A DNA stretch of 64,000 nt from M3007 sp964539805 (GCA_964539805.1 CAZIKN010000007.1:34053-98052), one strand, 5' to 3'. Shown: positions 7,929-17,533, numbered from the stretch's first letter. Notes: generated from the letters alone by a model not told the origin. Translations and numbers: made by a program.

Positions 7929-9839
7929 ATGAGAAAATTAATCCTATTGTGGCTTTTTGCTGCTTTTACACCGATTTTACTGTTGGCTCAAACAGCCTTT
8001 AAAAACGTGAAAATTACACCCGCGCATCCCAAAGCAGGCGAAAAAATCACAATTGAATATCTTTTCCAGCAGGGCCCTTTAAAAAATTCAAGTGATATTG
8101 AACTGGTTGTGGCCGTTTTACAGGATAAAAACCCTGAGGTAAACGGCATTGTGCTGAACAAAGACAAAAATAAGCTTAGCGCAGTTTATACGGTCCCTTC
8201 AAAAGCACAGGCTCTTGCTATCGGGTTTCACTCCGGCGAACGCTGGGACAACAATGAAGGCAATGGATATTTTGTTGCGCTGAAGGCTGCAAACGGTAGT
8301 GCCATGCCAGAAAACAAGGCGGCTCAGGCTGTTTTAGCCATTACACATGCGGGCATTTTTGAGTTGGCAGCCAATCATAACCAAGCCAATCAGTGGTTGG
8401 ATGAGGCTTTCAAAGAGGCCCCCGATTTGCGCAGCAAATACCTGATTAACTATGTGTCAAATTTAGTACGAATCAAACGAGGTGATGCAGGAAAACCCGA
8501 GGCGTTAGTGCTTTTGGACGAATTGGAAAATGCAGCAGGCGCAAGTGAAAAAGACCTAATGGGTGCTGTACGGCAATATGAATTTTTGCGCGCTATGGAT
8601 AAATCCGCAGCGTTAAAAGACAAAATCAGGGCAAAATTTCCCAAAGGTACCTTCGTACAACAAGAAAAACGAGCCAATGCCTCCAATCAATCGGATCTGG
8701 CTACACGGGAAAAAATGATTGCGGATTTTGTCAAAGAATACCCAGCTCAAACAGAAGCCGAACAGGAACAGATTGATCGCCTTTGGTCAACCCTTGCCAT
8801 GAAAATGGTGGAATCCAAGAATCTGGAAAAATTCCGCGAAATAGCCGCTAAACTCCCCCCTGCAGCAAAAGCAAGCCTATATAACAATATTGCATGGGAA
8901 TTGGCTGAAAGTGGCGAAGACCTTGGCTGGGCGCGCCTGCTTTCCAAAGATGCCTGTGACTGGGCGGAAAAAGAAATGCTAAGCCCCACACAGCCCAAAC
9001 CGGCCACTATGACCCAACGCCAATGGGACAAACAACGCCGTGAACTCTTCTCCATGTACGCGGATACCCAGGCCTACACTATGGATCAAACCAGTGAGCC
9101 AGGCCTCGCCGCCACTTTGCAGGGCAAAGCGGTGGATATGATGCGTGGTAAAGAAGATGAAATGAATGAACGCTACTGTAAGTACTTAGAGCGGGCGAAA
9201 TCATCCCTTTTGCGTGAAAAATTAGAAGGATTCATAGCGGCTGGCCATGCTACGCAAGTGATGAAGGAGCAGTATAAAAAGGTGGTACTCACGGCCAACC
9301 CTTCCGAAAAAGAGTTTACAAAAGTAATGGCCGAATTGGAGGCAAAGGCGGAAGTCAACAAGCGCAAGGAACTTACCGAGCAAATGTTGGAAACAACGGC
9401 CCCAAAATTTTCGCTTGTCAACCTGAAAGGAGAGACCGTCAGTTTGGAATCCCTCAAGGGCAAAGTAGTTATCATTGATTTCTGGGCTACCTGGTGCGGG
9501 CCTTGCAAGTCATCATTTCCGGGCATGCAAATGGCTCAGGAAAAATACCAGTCGGATGACAAAGTAGCATTTGTGTTCATTGATACCTGGGAGCGTGTGC
9601 CCGCTGATCAGAAGGCTCAAACCGCCGGTGATTTTATCAACAGCAAAAAATACCCCTTCAATGTACTCCTTGATTTGGATGACAGGGTGGTTGCCTCGTA
9701 CAATGTGAGTGGTATTCCAACAAAATTTATTTTGGATAAATCCGGCACCATTCGCTTCAAAAGTGTCGGATATTCAGGCAGTTCTGAAAAATTGGTAGAA
9801 GAATTGAGCACCATGATTGACCTTGTAAAAAACATGTAA
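7929..9839 (+). CDS. Exported thioredoxin-domain (TlpA-like) protein with large N-terminal helical region
   Basis: A 636-residue protein starting at ATG 7929 (an in-frame TTG just before it is less likely), with a signal peptide ending near LLLAQ. Residues ~25-130 look like a beta-sandwich domain (VKITPAHPKAGEKITIEY). Residues ~130-480 are helical and TPR-like. The C-terminal 150 residues are a TlpA/AhpC-TSA-type thioredoxin domain with FWATWCGPCKSSFPG (Cys ~523 and ~526) and the cis-Pro motif SGIPTKFILD. It probably acts as a periplasmic thiol-disulfide reductase, for example in cytochrome c maturation or repair of secreted proteins. The large N-terminal extension is common in Bacteroidota TlpA proteins and has no known role. 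A di-heme cytochrome gene lies about 2 kb upstream. Confidence 0.85.
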   Translation: MRKLILLWLFAAFTPILLLAQTAFKNVKITPAHPKAGEKITIEYLFQQGPLKNSSDIELVVAVLQDKNPEVNGIVLNKDKNKLSAVYTVPSKAQALAIGFHSGERWDNNEGNGYFVALKAANGSAMPENKAAQAVLAITHAGIFELAANHNQANQWLDEAFKEAPDLRSKYLINYVSNLVRIKRGDAGKPEALVLLDELENAAGASEKDLMGAVRQYEFLRAMDKSAALKDKIRAKFPKGTFVQQEKRANASNQSDLATREKMIADFVKEYPAQTEAEQEQIDRLWSTLAMKMVESKNLEKFREIAAKLPPAAKASLYNNIAWELAESGEDLGWARLLSKDACDWAEKEMLSPTQPKPATMTQRQWDKQRRELFSMYADTQAYTMDQTSEPGLAATLQGKAVDMMRGKEDEMNERYCKYLERAKSSLLREKLEGFIAAGHATQVMKEQYKKVVLTANPSEKEFTKVMAELEAKAEVNKRKELTEQMLETTAPKFSLVNLKGETVSLESLKGKVVIIDFWATWCGPCKSSFPGMQMAQEKYQSDDKVAFVFIDTWERVPADQKAQTAGDFINSKKYPFNVLLDLDDRVVASYNVSGIPTKFILDKSGTIRFKSVGYSGSSEKLVEELSTMIDLVKNM

Positions 9840-9873
9840 GGTAAAGTATTGTTTTTATTGATCACTTTAGCGT

Positions 9874-9881
9874 TAATTTTG
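9874..9881 (+). promoter_or_regulatory. Putative promoter of DUF151 gene (TAATTTTG)
   Basis: Exact -7 element 37 bases before the ATG at 9919. A TTG at 9849-9851 lies 22 bases upstream and could be the -33 element. Confidence 0.45.
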
Positions 9882-9918
9882 CAGCCGCATTTTACGCTAC
9901 TGAATTATCAAACATTAA

Positions 9919-10506
9919 ATGAGACGCATCGAATTAGATATTGTCGCCCTCTCTCACAGCATGACCCAATCACACAATTATGCAGTTGTGCTCGGTGAAC
10001 GCAAAGGGCAACGCCGCTTACCCATCGTGATCGGCAGTTTTGAAGCTCAGGCCATCGCAGTGGCCATGGAGCGCATGGTACCCAATCGGCCACTTACCCA
10101 TGACTTGTTTAAAAGTGCCATGGATACTTATGGTATTGAACTTAAGGAGGTGATTATCAACAATTTGCTCGACGGGATTTTTTATGCCAGATTGGTTTGT
10201 CTCCGAAACGGCGAAATGCATGAAATTGACTCCCGAACCTCTGATGCCATTGCTATGGCCGTTCGGTTTGACTGTCCTATCTACACATACGATTTCATTT
10301 TGGAGGCGGCAGGAGTAGTGCTGGAAGATACAGAAGGAGCAGAGCAGCGCCCGGCCCCCTCAACAGCCAATATGGACAATAATGCGTTGGAAACGTACAC
10401 CGTTGACATGCTTCAACGTCGTTTGCAGGAAGTGCTGGAAGGTGAAAATTATGAAACCGCTGCTAAAATCCGCGATGAACTGAAACGAAGGGAACAAAAA
10501 GGTTAA
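9919..10506 (+). CDS. Bifunctional nuclease family protein (DUF151) with UVR-type C-terminal motif
   Basis: A 195-residue cytoplasmic protein. Residues 1-130 match the bifunctional nuclease (BFN/DUF151) domain: LPIVIGSFEAQAIAVAMERM (residues 34-53), PLTHDLF and IDSRTSDAIAMAVRFDCPIYT. The C-terminal 40 residues hold a UvrB/UvrC-like motif (LEGENYETAAKIRDELKRRE), a combination usual in Bacteroidota. Plant and archaeal relatives show nuclease activity; the bacterial role is not settled. The gene ends in an interlocked stop with the convergent histidine ammonia-lyase gene: the four bases TTAA at 10503-10506 supply the stop codons of both strands. Confidence 0.9.
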   Translation: MRRIELDIVALSHSMTQSHNYAVVLGERKGQRRLPIVIGSFEAQAIAVAMERMVPNRPLTHDLFKSAMDTYGIELKEVIINNLLDGIFYARLVCLRNGEMHEIDSRTSDAIAMAVRFDCPIYTYDFILEAAGVVLEDTEGAEQRPAPSTANMDNNALETYTVDMLQRRLQEVLEGENYETAAKIRDELKRREQKG

Positions 10507-11975
10507 AAATTTGACCTGCAATAGCTTATTGTTTTTTCAATATCCTCCGAAAGCATACGATCTGCATACAGGCGCGGCACTATTGCCCGATAACGCTGAT
10601 AATGCGATTCAATGCTTTCGGAGGATTTTGCTGGTCTTCTGTATTCCAAGGCTTGCATTACTACCATAAACTCAATGGCCAACAGCCTTTCCAGGTTTAG
10701 TATAATTTTTCTCGCCTTCGTGGCTGCATTGGCGGCCATGCTCACATGATCCTCTTGGCCATTGCAACTGATGATACTGTCAACAGAGGCTGGTGTGGAT
10801 AACGTTTTGTTTTGGTTTACAATGGCTGCGGCCGTATATTGGGCAATCATCATCCCGGAATGCAGCCCCGGATCATCCGTCAGAAAAGCGGGCAATCCTC
10901 TTTGTCCGCCGATCAATTGGTACACCCTGCGTTCAGAAATACTCCCCAATTCTGATAATGCAATGGCCATATAATCCAAGGGCAAAGCCAAGGGTTGTGC
11001 ATGAAAATTGCCGCCTGAAACAATCAGGTCTTCTTCGGGGAAAATATTGGGGTTATCCGTAACTGAATTGATCTCCCTTAAAACCATGTTTTGGATGTGT
11101 GACAGGGCTTCACGACTGGCACCATGCACCTGTGGTACACAGCGGTAAGCATAGGGATCTTGTACCCCTGTCTTGGGTTTTGCTGCTATTTCACTGTTTT
11201 TCAGTAAGTTGCGTATATTTTGTGCCGTCAAAACCTGACCCTCGTGCGCGCGCACTGCGTGTATGCGCTCGTGAAGGGGTGTAAGGTGGCAATGAAAGGC
11301 ATCATAGCCTATGGCAGCATTCAGGTCGGCTTGGTCCATCATGCGTTGGCTCTCAAGGATACACCATACGGCATAGGCTGCCGAGAACTGGGTGCCGTTT
11401 AACAGGGCAAGGGCTTCTTTTTCCTGAAAATCCAAAGGGGCCCAGCCCAAGGTTTTTAACACCACATCAGCCCTCTGACGACGACCCTCATACCACACTT
11501 CTCCTTCTCCGATCAGTGGCAGGCTAAGATGGGCCAATGGCGCCAGATCACCCGATGCTCCCAGTGAGCCCAGTTCAAAAACCACGGGACAAATACCATG
11601 ATTGAAAAAATCTATCAAGCGCTGTACTATAGCCAAACGTACGCCGGAGTGCCCATAGGAAAGGCTTTGTATTTTCAGCAGCAACATGATGCGCACTATC
11701 TCGGGCGGAACGAGGTCGCCAACTCCTGCGGCATGACTGCGCACAAGGTTAAGTTGCAGGTTTTCAATGTTTTCCCGCGAAATGCGCACATTGCACAAGG
11801 AGCCAAAGCCTGTATTGATGCCATAAAACAACTGGTCATCGGAGGCAACTTTTGATTCCAAATATGCCCTACAGCGGGTTATTTTCTCCCTACTCTCTGC
11901 CGAGAGGCTTAGTGTCTGTGGTGTTTGAAGAAGGGTTTGTATTTGCTCGAAGCTTAGGTTAGCGCTGATTTCCAT
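10503..11975 (-). CDS. hutH: Histidine ammonia-lyase
   Basis: A 490-residue enzyme of the aromatic amino-acid lyase family that removes ammonia from histidine to give urocanate, the first step of histidine degradation. Residues 140-142 (Ala-Ser-Gly in GSLGASGDLAPLAH) form the self-made MIO cofactor. YGINTGFGSL (Tyr51) and LVRSHAAGVG (His81, typical of the histidine rather than tyrosine enzymes) are in place. The start is taken at ATG 11975, because the longer frame begins with a non-ATG codon and an unlikely hydrophobic leader. A perfect -7 element is 8 bases upstream of that ATG. No other hut genes are in the window, so it is unlinked here. Confidence 0.92.
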   Translation of the reverse strand: MEISANLSFEQIQTLLQTPQTLSLSAESREKITRCRAYLESKVASDDQLFYGINTGFGSLCNVRISRENIENLQLNLVRSHAAGVGDLVPPEIVRIMLLLKIQSLSYGHSGVRLAIVQRLIDFFNHGICPVVFELGSLGASGDLAPLAHLSLPLIGEGEVWYEGRRQRADVVLKTLGWAPLDFQEKEALALLNGTQFSAAYAVWCILESQRMMDQADLNAAIGYDAFHCHLTPLHERIHAVRAHEGQVLTAQNIRNLLKNSEIAAKPKTGVQDPYAYRCVPQVHGASREALSHIQNMVLREINSVTDNPNIFPEEDLIVSGGNFHAQPLALPLDYMAIALSELGSISERRVYQLIGGQRGLPAFLTDDPGLHSGMMIAQYTAAAIVNQNKTLSTPASVDSIISCNGQEDHVSMAANAATKARKIILNLERLLAIEFMVVMQALEYRRPAKSSESIESHYQRYRAIVPRLYADRMLSEDIEKTISYCRSNF

Positions 11976-11983
11976 AATGGGCG

Positions 11984-11991
11984 CAAAAGTA
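11984..11991 (-). promoter_or_regulatory. Putative hutH -7 element (TACTTTTG on minus strand)
   Basis: Exact TAnnTTTG on the minus strand, only 8 bases before the hutH ATG, implying a leader of a few bases or none. A TTG lies 12 bases further upstream, which is closer than usual. Confidence 0.4.
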
Positions 11992-12001
11992 AACAACAAT
12001 A

Positions 12002-12748
12002 TCAATACCTTACTTCCCACCACCAGGGTTGTTCTTCTTTTCTTTTTTCAGCTATTTTTTTATTGTTCATAGCCTTGAATTCCGCATCGCTTACTTTTTT
12101 GCCCTTGATTTTTTTAGGATATTCCAATTCAGTAGTCAGGGGCTTGAGATCAATTTGATCAGCTGAAATAAGTAAGGCACCGTTGTTAACATCCAATTCA
12201 AGGATGATGCCCGGAAGGCCGCAAAAGCGTTCAGGGCCGGCACTCAAAGGCATATCCAGGGCAAACCAAGCTACTATTTTTTGTTCTCTAAGACTGTCTT
12301 CTATCATGGCATTCATACACAGGTGGCCTGCCACTTCTTTCATCTCATTAAGTACTTTCCAATTGGGCATGCTTATGCTGTCCTCTACCAGGTAGGTTTT
12401 CCCTGATTGGTCAATGATATCCCGGATGGTGTTTTGCTCATAATTTCTGAATATCATATACTTTTCTTTCCTCCAGGAGTATCCGTCATCATCTCGTTCC
12501 ACACTTTCATAGGGGTCATTGTATTTGGTTTCTGCCCCTTTAACATATAAATAGGTGTACATTTTCCATTCAGAGCGATTGCCCCACATGTACGCAATTT
12601 TTTCCTTTTGTTGTTTGGTAATATAACTGGTTGCGGCCATTTGTTTGGCCCAGTTGCTGGTACGCACATACCTGATAGTACCCTCAATATTTTGGCCTTG
12701 CAGGAGGCCGGCAGATAGAAAAAATAGAAAAAATGATAATATTTTCAT
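12002..12748 (-). CDS. GLPGLI family protein
   Basis: A 248-residue exported protein with a signal peptide (MKILSFFLFFLSAGLLQGQ). It contains the family hallmark FCGLPGIILELDVNNG near residue 173, a variant of the GLPGLI signature, and the conserved upstream segment for the Trp/Asp-rich region (IVAWFALDMPLSAGPERF). The C-terminus is Lys-rich and ends in EEQPWWWEVRY. The biochemical role is unknown, but members are commonly encoded beside TonB-dependent-receptor-like proteins in Bacteroidota. Here the ATG overlaps the stop of the alpha/beta hydrolase gene by 4 bases (ATGA), making it the third gene of an operon with the outer-membrane barrel protein. Confidence 0.85.
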   Translation of the reverse strand: MKILSFFLFFLSAGLLQGQNIEGTIRYVRTSNWAKQMAATSYITKQQKEKIAYMWGNRSEWKMYTYLYVKGAETKYNDPYESVERDDDGYSWRKEKYMIFRNYEQNTIRDIIDQSGKTYLVEDSISMPNWKVLNEMKEVAGHLCMNAMIEDSLREQKIVAWFALDMPLSAGPERFCGLPGIILELDVNNGALLISADQIDLKPLTTELEYPKKIKGKKVSDAEFKAMNNKKIAEKRKEEQPWWWEVRY

Positions 12749-13500
12749 AGAATTAAATTTAAGAAAAGTGATCCCATAATCCTGCCATCCATAGGCGGGG
12801 CAACAATCAGGGCTTGTTTGATGTGATGGGCCAAGCCCGCTGGGTCCAATTGTTCAAATGGGTGCTTTACCTGGGGCAGGCTGGCAAAACGGCCATTGGC
12901 AAGATGTTGGGCTGCCAATCGGCCTTCTTCCTGGCTTACCATTTGGTCTAATTCACCTACCATGATACATACGGCTTGCTGCACTTGTGCCAAATCAGCA
13001 TAGTCGAATGCATCGCCGTTGCCGAGTGCGAGCATCATTTCGGCTGTTGCTTGTACCAAATGTTTCCAATCCTGAGGAGCATGGCGATGGCGGAGCATTT
13101 CAGCAAAGTGGGGAATCTTGGCCTCCCATTTATCAGGGTTCATGTGAGCGGCTTCACGAGAAGCGGAATCCGGCGACCAATCAAATTTGGTGCCCAGGGT
13201 GATGATGGTCCCGGGACTTGCCAGAGGATTATGGCGCATTGCTAAATTTAAAGCCACATAACCGCCCATACTATAGCCAAAAATACTTGCCCCGTTGAGA
13301 TGGTGTGTTTTAATAAAATCAGCCAACTGATCCGTTAAGGCATGAATGGACAAACCATTTGGGGGTAATGGTTGGCCTCCATGTCCTTGAAAATCAAAGG
13401 AGTATATATTGAAGTCATCGCTCAGTAACTGTGCGAGCTCCGTCATTTGAGCTGATGAGCCCAAGGCACCATGAAGCAGGAGAACATTATTCTTTGACAT
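12745..13500 (-). CDS. Alpha/beta hydrolase
   Basis: A 251-residue cytoplasmic hydrolase. HGALGSSAQM near residue 10 forms the oxyanion-hole region. GYSMGGYVAL near residue 88 is the nucleophile elbow with the catalytic Ser. GELDQMV and VKHPFEQLDP near the C-terminus give candidates for the Asp and His. It resembles MhpC/BioH/menaquinone-type esterases and haloperoxidases, and the substrate is unknown. The start at ATG 13500 overlaps the last base of the preceding gene's TAA (TAATG), and the stop overlaps the GLPGLI start, so translation of the three genes is probably coupled. Finding such an enzyme between a barrel protein and a GLPGLI gene is unusual. Confidence 0.85.
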   Translation of the reverse strand: MSKNNVLLLHGALGSSAQMTELAQLLSDDFNIYSFDFQGHGGQPLPPNGLSIHALTDQLADFIKTHHLNGASIFGYSMGGYVALNLAMRHNPLASPGTIITLGTKFDWSPDSASREAAHMNPDKWEAKIPHFAEMLRHRHAPQDWKHLVQATAEMMLALGNGDAFDYADLAQVQQAVCIMVGELDQMVSQEEGRLAAQHLANGRFASLPQVKHPFEQLDPAGLAHHIKQALIVAPPMDGRIMGSLFLNLIL

Positions 13501-16313
13501 TACCACCAGTCGTTTTTCTTTAATTTGTTTTCATAGCCGCGAACATTATAGCTTACGCTGAGCATGAAATATCGCGCCAAGGTATTGGCTACACTTCTCG
13601 TTACAAAATTTTGGCTTCCTGATTGTGAAACGGAAACCCTTCTATTGAAAAGGTCAAAGGCCGCCAAACGCATTTCCACCCGGTTTTCGCGTCCCAAAAG
13701 CCTGCGCACGGAAGCGTTCAGGATGGGGATATCCTGCCGGAAATTAAAGCGGTCATTTCGACTAAGTTGATAGTTGAAATTGCTTTCCAAGAAGAATTTT
13801 GATGCGAACTGCCATTTTATGGAAGCATCCGTGTTGTGGTTTTGTATTTTCTGGTTTTGGTTTTGCTGAATGGAATATTCCACATCGCGGAAACCAACGC
13901 TACCGCTCGCCCCGATAATTAATTTGGCATTAGGGGTATAATTAAACCTCAATCTAAAGGTGTAGCCCCTGCTCTGGGTTTCGTTTTCCACACCGTTGAC
14001 AAATACGGGGGAGTTGTTGAAATTCAAATTGAAACCAGGACTCATGGTCAATTTAGTCTTGACAATAGGGAAATTTGACCATAAATTACTGTTCAGGCGC
14101 CTTCCACCATCTACATTTTCAGGTCGTGAGGTAATGCGCGTTCCAATGCCTGTAACCTCTTCAATTGTCTGGTTTTCAACTATTTGATTATCTAAAAGAC
14201 TATACTCCACATAGAATCCGACACTACTCATATTGGCTTGATTCCAGTAATTGAGGTTGAGGCCAAAATCCTGGCTGCGCTCGGGTGAAAGATTGGGGTT
14301 GCCCAATATTTTAAAGGCCGGGTTATTGACATTTGGCACGGGCTGCAACTGGCTCAATTGTGGTTCATTGATGCCCAGGCCGTAGGTAGCCCCAAGGCTG
14401 ACGTTGTTTTTGAATTCATAGTTCAAATCAACATTGGGCGTTAAATTGTTGAATTTTCGGTTTATAGGGTCTGCGAGCCGGGGCAAGCCTTCATCCAAAC
14501 TGTATTCACCGCGCAACTGAATTTGTTGTGCCGCCATGCCAAAACTGAGGTTGGCGCCCTCATAAGAGTATCGAATACTGCTTCCAAGACGGTTGTAGCG
14601 TATGTCATTGATATAAAACACACTCAGGCTGTCAATACGTTGTCCTTGAGCCGGATTTTGCACCTGGCGATTAACGTCATTGTCGGTATTGCTGAAATTG
14701 TAAAATGTTTCCAAAAACCATCTTTTGTGGATAGACTCGGTAAACAATGCACTGGATTTTAACTGGTTGGAAGCATTTTGATTTTGGTTTTGTTGACGGA
14801 TGAGCTCAGGGAGCGTAGAAGAACTTAAGAACCGGTTGCTGTTCTGTATGTCTTCCAAGGCATCTGAACTGTTGCCGTTATAAGCACTGCTGACGGCAAA
14901 GGATCGGCCTTTTTTCTTAAACTTGTGTCTATAGACAGCAGTCCCACTAAAGGTCCAACTATCCATCTCTTTGTTATTTTGTGCAACGAGGTTATTTACG
15001 GGAGTTTCCAGCTGGCTGCTAAAGAGCTGCGACTGCCTGTTCAAAGTATTATTGAGGTTGAAGCGCCCTTTGGCCTTGATGACCACAGTGTTGTTAGAGT
15101 CAATTTCACTGACAAAGCGGGTGCTAAGACTGTGATTGCCGCGAAAATCTTCTTTTGCTGTGGTATCCGAATTGAAGAAAAAGGTATCTTGTAAAAAAGT
15201 TTGTCGCAGTGAAATCTGGTCAAGGTTAAGGCGGGTCTCGTTGTAGAAATAGTTGACATTAAATTTGTTCTTTTTGGTATCAAAATTATAGTTGGTACCA
15301 CCGCCAAAATTTTTGGTAAAACCACGCCCGTCAAAATAGTTTAATGGGCCATCATCGCCACCGAAGTAAAAAACACGACCACCCGATCCGTTTGAAAATC
15401 CAAAATCAGCATTGTCAAACTCTGAAAAGGTATTTTGGCCCTTGAACTCACCATAATCATCCCAGTTAAGGCCGGTTTGATTAATGTTGTTGCCATATCC
15501 AATGATGGAAAATTGTTCCTTTTTATTGAAGCGATTGTAATTGCCGCGCGCAGCCCAACGCTCATCAGAGCCGACGGCCCCGGTAATCTTGCCAAACTGC
15601 CCCTTTTTATATTCGTCCTTTAGTTCCAGGTTCATGGCCTTTACTTTTTTGCCATCATCCACGCCGGTCAATTGTGCCTGTTCCGATTTTTCATTGTACA
15701 CCTGTACTTTGCTCAATGTTTCTGCACCGAGGTTTTTGGTTGCAGCTTTGGGATCATCGCCGAAAAACGTTTTCCCGTCCACGTACACCCGCTTTACGTC
15801 GCGCCCTTGGGCTTTTATGTTGCCATCGGCATCCACTTCAATACCGGGAAGCCTTCGCAACAAGTCCTCAACGGTGGAGCCCGGAGGAACCTTAAAGGAT
15901 GAGGCATCATATTCGATGGTATCCCCCTTGATGCTTAGGGTGGATTTTGCTGCTTTAATGACCACTTCCAACAATTCTTTGGTGATGGGCTTAAGTGTCA
16001 GGATGCCCAGGTCATTTACCTCTGTAGTTGATGGCGTAACATACTTTTGAAGGGGAATATGCCCAACATAGGAAATTTTGAGCAAATAAGGCACGTTTTT
16101 TACGTTTTTAAAGGCAAAATAGCCTTGGTCATCACTGCGTGTAAAATTGATCAGGGCCGAATCCTTGGGGTTGAGCAGCATGACCGTTGAAAAAAGGGCC
16201 GCTTCCCCCAAAGTATCCTTGGCCTGCCCTTTTATCGTGACTTTATTTAAATTTTGAGCAAAAACGGTTTGCGCGCAAAAAAGAAAGAGAATACAGCAAA
16301 AGTGCTTTAGCAT
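13500..16313 (-). CDS. TonB-dependent-receptor-like outer membrane beta-barrel protein
   Basis: A 937-residue outer-membrane protein. The ATG at 16313 begins a good signal peptide (MLKHFCCILFLFCAQTVFAQ); the longer frame upstream lacks one at its own start. Residues ~25-110 form a carboxypeptidase-regulatory-like domain (VTIKGQAKDTLGEAALFSTVML). Residues ~130-230 form a plug-type domain (VEDLLRRLPGIEVDADGNIKAQGRDVKRVYVDGKTF has this layout). The remainder is a long barrel rich in aromatic and Asn residues, ending in a near-terminal aromatic stretch. It belongs to the barrel group usually annotated as outer membrane beta-barrel protein/TonB-dependent receptor. There is no SusD partner, so a SusC role is unlikely. 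It is first in an overlapping three-gene operon. Confidence 0.85.
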   Translation of the reverse strand: MLKHFCCILFLFCAQTVFAQNLNKVTIKGQAKDTLGEAALFSTVMLLNPKDSALINFTRSDDQGYFAFKNVKNVPYLLKISYVGHIPLQKYVTPSTTEVNDLGILTLKPITKELLEVVIKAAKSTLSIKGDTIEYDASSFKVPPGSTVEDLLRRLPGIEVDADGNIKAQGRDVKRVYVDGKTFFGDDPKAATKNLGAETLSKVQVYNEKSEQAQLTGVDDGKKVKAMNLELKDEYKKGQFGKITGAVGSDERWAARGNYNRFNKKEQFSIIGYGNNINQTGLNWDDYGEFKGQNTFSEFDNADFGFSNGSGGRVFYFGGDDGPLNYFDGRGFTKNFGGGTNYNFDTKKNKFNVNYFYNETRLNLDQISLRQTFLQDTFFFNSDTTAKEDFRGNHSLSTRFVSEIDSNNTVVIKAKGRFNLNNTLNRQSQLFSSQLETPVNNLVAQNNKEMDSWTFSGTAVYRHKFKKKGRSFAVSSAYNGNSSDALEDIQNSNRFLSSSTLPELIRQQNQNQNASNQLKSSALFTESIHKRWFLETFYNFSNTDNDVNRQVQNPAQGQRIDSLSVFYINDIRYNRLGSSIRYSYEGANLSFGMAAQQIQLRGEYSLDEGLPRLADPINRKFNNLTPNVDLNYEFKNNVSLGATYGLGINEPQLSQLQPVPNVNNPAFKILGNPNLSPERSQDFGLNLNYWNQANMSSVGFYVEYSLLDNQIVENQTIEEVTGIGTRITSRPENVDGGRRLNSNLWSNFPIVKTKLTMSPGFNLNFNNSPVFVNGVENETQSRGYTFRLRFNYTPNAKLIIGASGSVGFRDVEYSIQQNQNQKIQNHNTDASIKWQFASKFFLESNFNYQLSRNDRFNFRQDIPILNASVRRLLGRENRVEMRLAAFDLFNRRVSVSQSGSQNFVTRSVANTLARYFMLSVSYNVRGYENKLKKNDWW

Positions 16314-16858
16314 GGATTTGATCAGGTTGAATAGGTGTTGAAATGAAGGATTCTGTTGCAAGGGAAACCCAAAATGGCACTTTTGTCACTTTGCCTTCCA
16401 TAACAATAGGTCAAATGTTATACAAAATAAAAATAACTTATTATTAAGTTGCTTAACGGATAATTACGTTAAAAATTTTGTCCTTGCAAAAATAATATTC
16501 ATGTACTCACCAAGGTGCCGCTTATACCGAAAACGCTGCACCTTTGGTCAAAAAAGAAAGATTACCATGAATACTCCCGAAACGACAAATGGTTTTGGGA
16601 AATGTTGCTTTTTGTTGATACCGATATTGCGCATATCATCCAAAAAAGCCGTATTAAAAGCAGAATTTACCCGATCTGTTGTTTCAGGCCTTTGGGTATT
16701 GCCGGACGATTTATGGGTAGGTAAACGTTAAAAAACTTTTAAACCATCAGGGTCGAATTGATATTTGTGCCTTTCAGCACCACTTTTACTTTGTTCTTTT
16801 TCCGAATGGGGAAATGACGTCATTTATCCTAATTTTCACTTTTTCAATGAATACTAAC
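16314..16858. other. Intergenic region between divergent barrel genes
   Basis: A 545-bp stretch between two divergent outer-membrane protein genes. The part from 16390 to 16500 is AT-rich and holds the putative promoter of the minus-strand gene. Two overlapping short frames of about 70-76 codons lie at 16501-16731. Neither has a recognisable domain, and both are rich in basic residues and Cys, as expected from chance translation. I do not call them as genes. Confidence 0.5.
16487..16513 (-). promoter_or_regulatory. Putative promoter of the barrel-hydrolase-GLPGLI operon
   Basis: On the minus strand, TTG (16511-16513) is separated by 16 bases from TATTTTTG (16487-16494), a match to the Bacteroidota -33/-7 layout. 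The leader to ATG 16313 would be about 165 bases. Confidence 0.45.
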
Positions 16859-17533
16859 ATGAAGTATTTCCTGTCTCTTGTGCTCTGCACAATCTTTTAC
16901 GCTCCTGTTTTTGCTCAAAACATGGATTATCGCCATACGTTTACCGCGCATACGGGCTTTAATGTACTAAATTTGATCAGCGCTGCCGCCGACGACCTCA
17001 GCCCAAGCGATATTGAAGTCGAGGAAGGTGCAGCCCTTAACTTTACAAAAGTTAATGTCAGTAGTATCCCTACACTCAACTTAACTTATGATTATGCGAT
17101 AAACAAGTGGTTCAGCGTGGGTGCTTCCATTGGTCATAACCGCTTCAAAATGGACTTTACCAACCTGGATTTTAAAAATCCGGAAGGAGAGCGCGTTTCA
17201 GGAAACGGCGGGTTTAGCCTTGGCCGCACGTCCATCAATTTCCGCCCTTTGTTTCACTACGGCAACTCCGGTCGTTTGGACATGTATTCCGGTTTCAGGG
17301 TGGGATTTTCCATTTGGGGTGTACGAGCCATAGGTAATTTGCAAGGCAATGATATTAACAACCAAATAGAAGACATCAAGATTGGTCGTTTGAGCAGTGC
17401 CGCTGTTTTGCCTCAGTTTGCCGTTACGCTTTTTGGCTTAAGGGGCTATATTACAGAACATTTCGGATTGGGCTTTGAGCTCAATGCCGGTTCGCCGTAT
17501 TTTATTTCCATGGGCGCGAACTATCGTTTGTAA
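16859..17533 (+). CDS. Small outer membrane beta-barrel protein
   Basis: A 224-residue protein from ATG 16859 with a signal peptide (MKYFLSLVLCTIFYAPVFAQ); ATG 16847 is an alternative start. The mature part alternates hydrophobic and polar residues in about eight amphipathic strands, for example IPTLNLTYDYAINKWFSVGASIGHNRF and GRLDMYSGFRVGFSIWGV. It ends in AGSPYFISMGANYRL. This is an OmpW/OmpA-barrel-like pattern typical of the porin-family outer-membrane proteins of the phylum. No binding motif is visible, so transport specificity is unknown. A strong hairpin terminator follows 30 bp after the stop. Confidence 0.7.
   Translation: MKYFLSLVLCTIFYAPVFAQNMDYRHTFTAHTGFNVLNLISAAADDLSPSDIEVEEGAALNFTKVNVSSIPTLNLTYDYAINKWFSVGASIGHNRFKMDFTNLDFKNPEGERVSGNGGFSLGRTSINFRPLFHYGNSGRLDMYSGFRVGFSIWGVRAIGNLQGNDINNQIEDIKIGRLSSAAVLPQFAVTLFGLRGYITEHFGLGFELNAGSPYFISMGANYRL

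Noticed and set aside
16501..16731. Two overlapping small frames between the barrel genes
   Set aside because: Composition is basic and Cys-rich with no domain, no promoter match, and the two frames overlap each other; left as intergenic.
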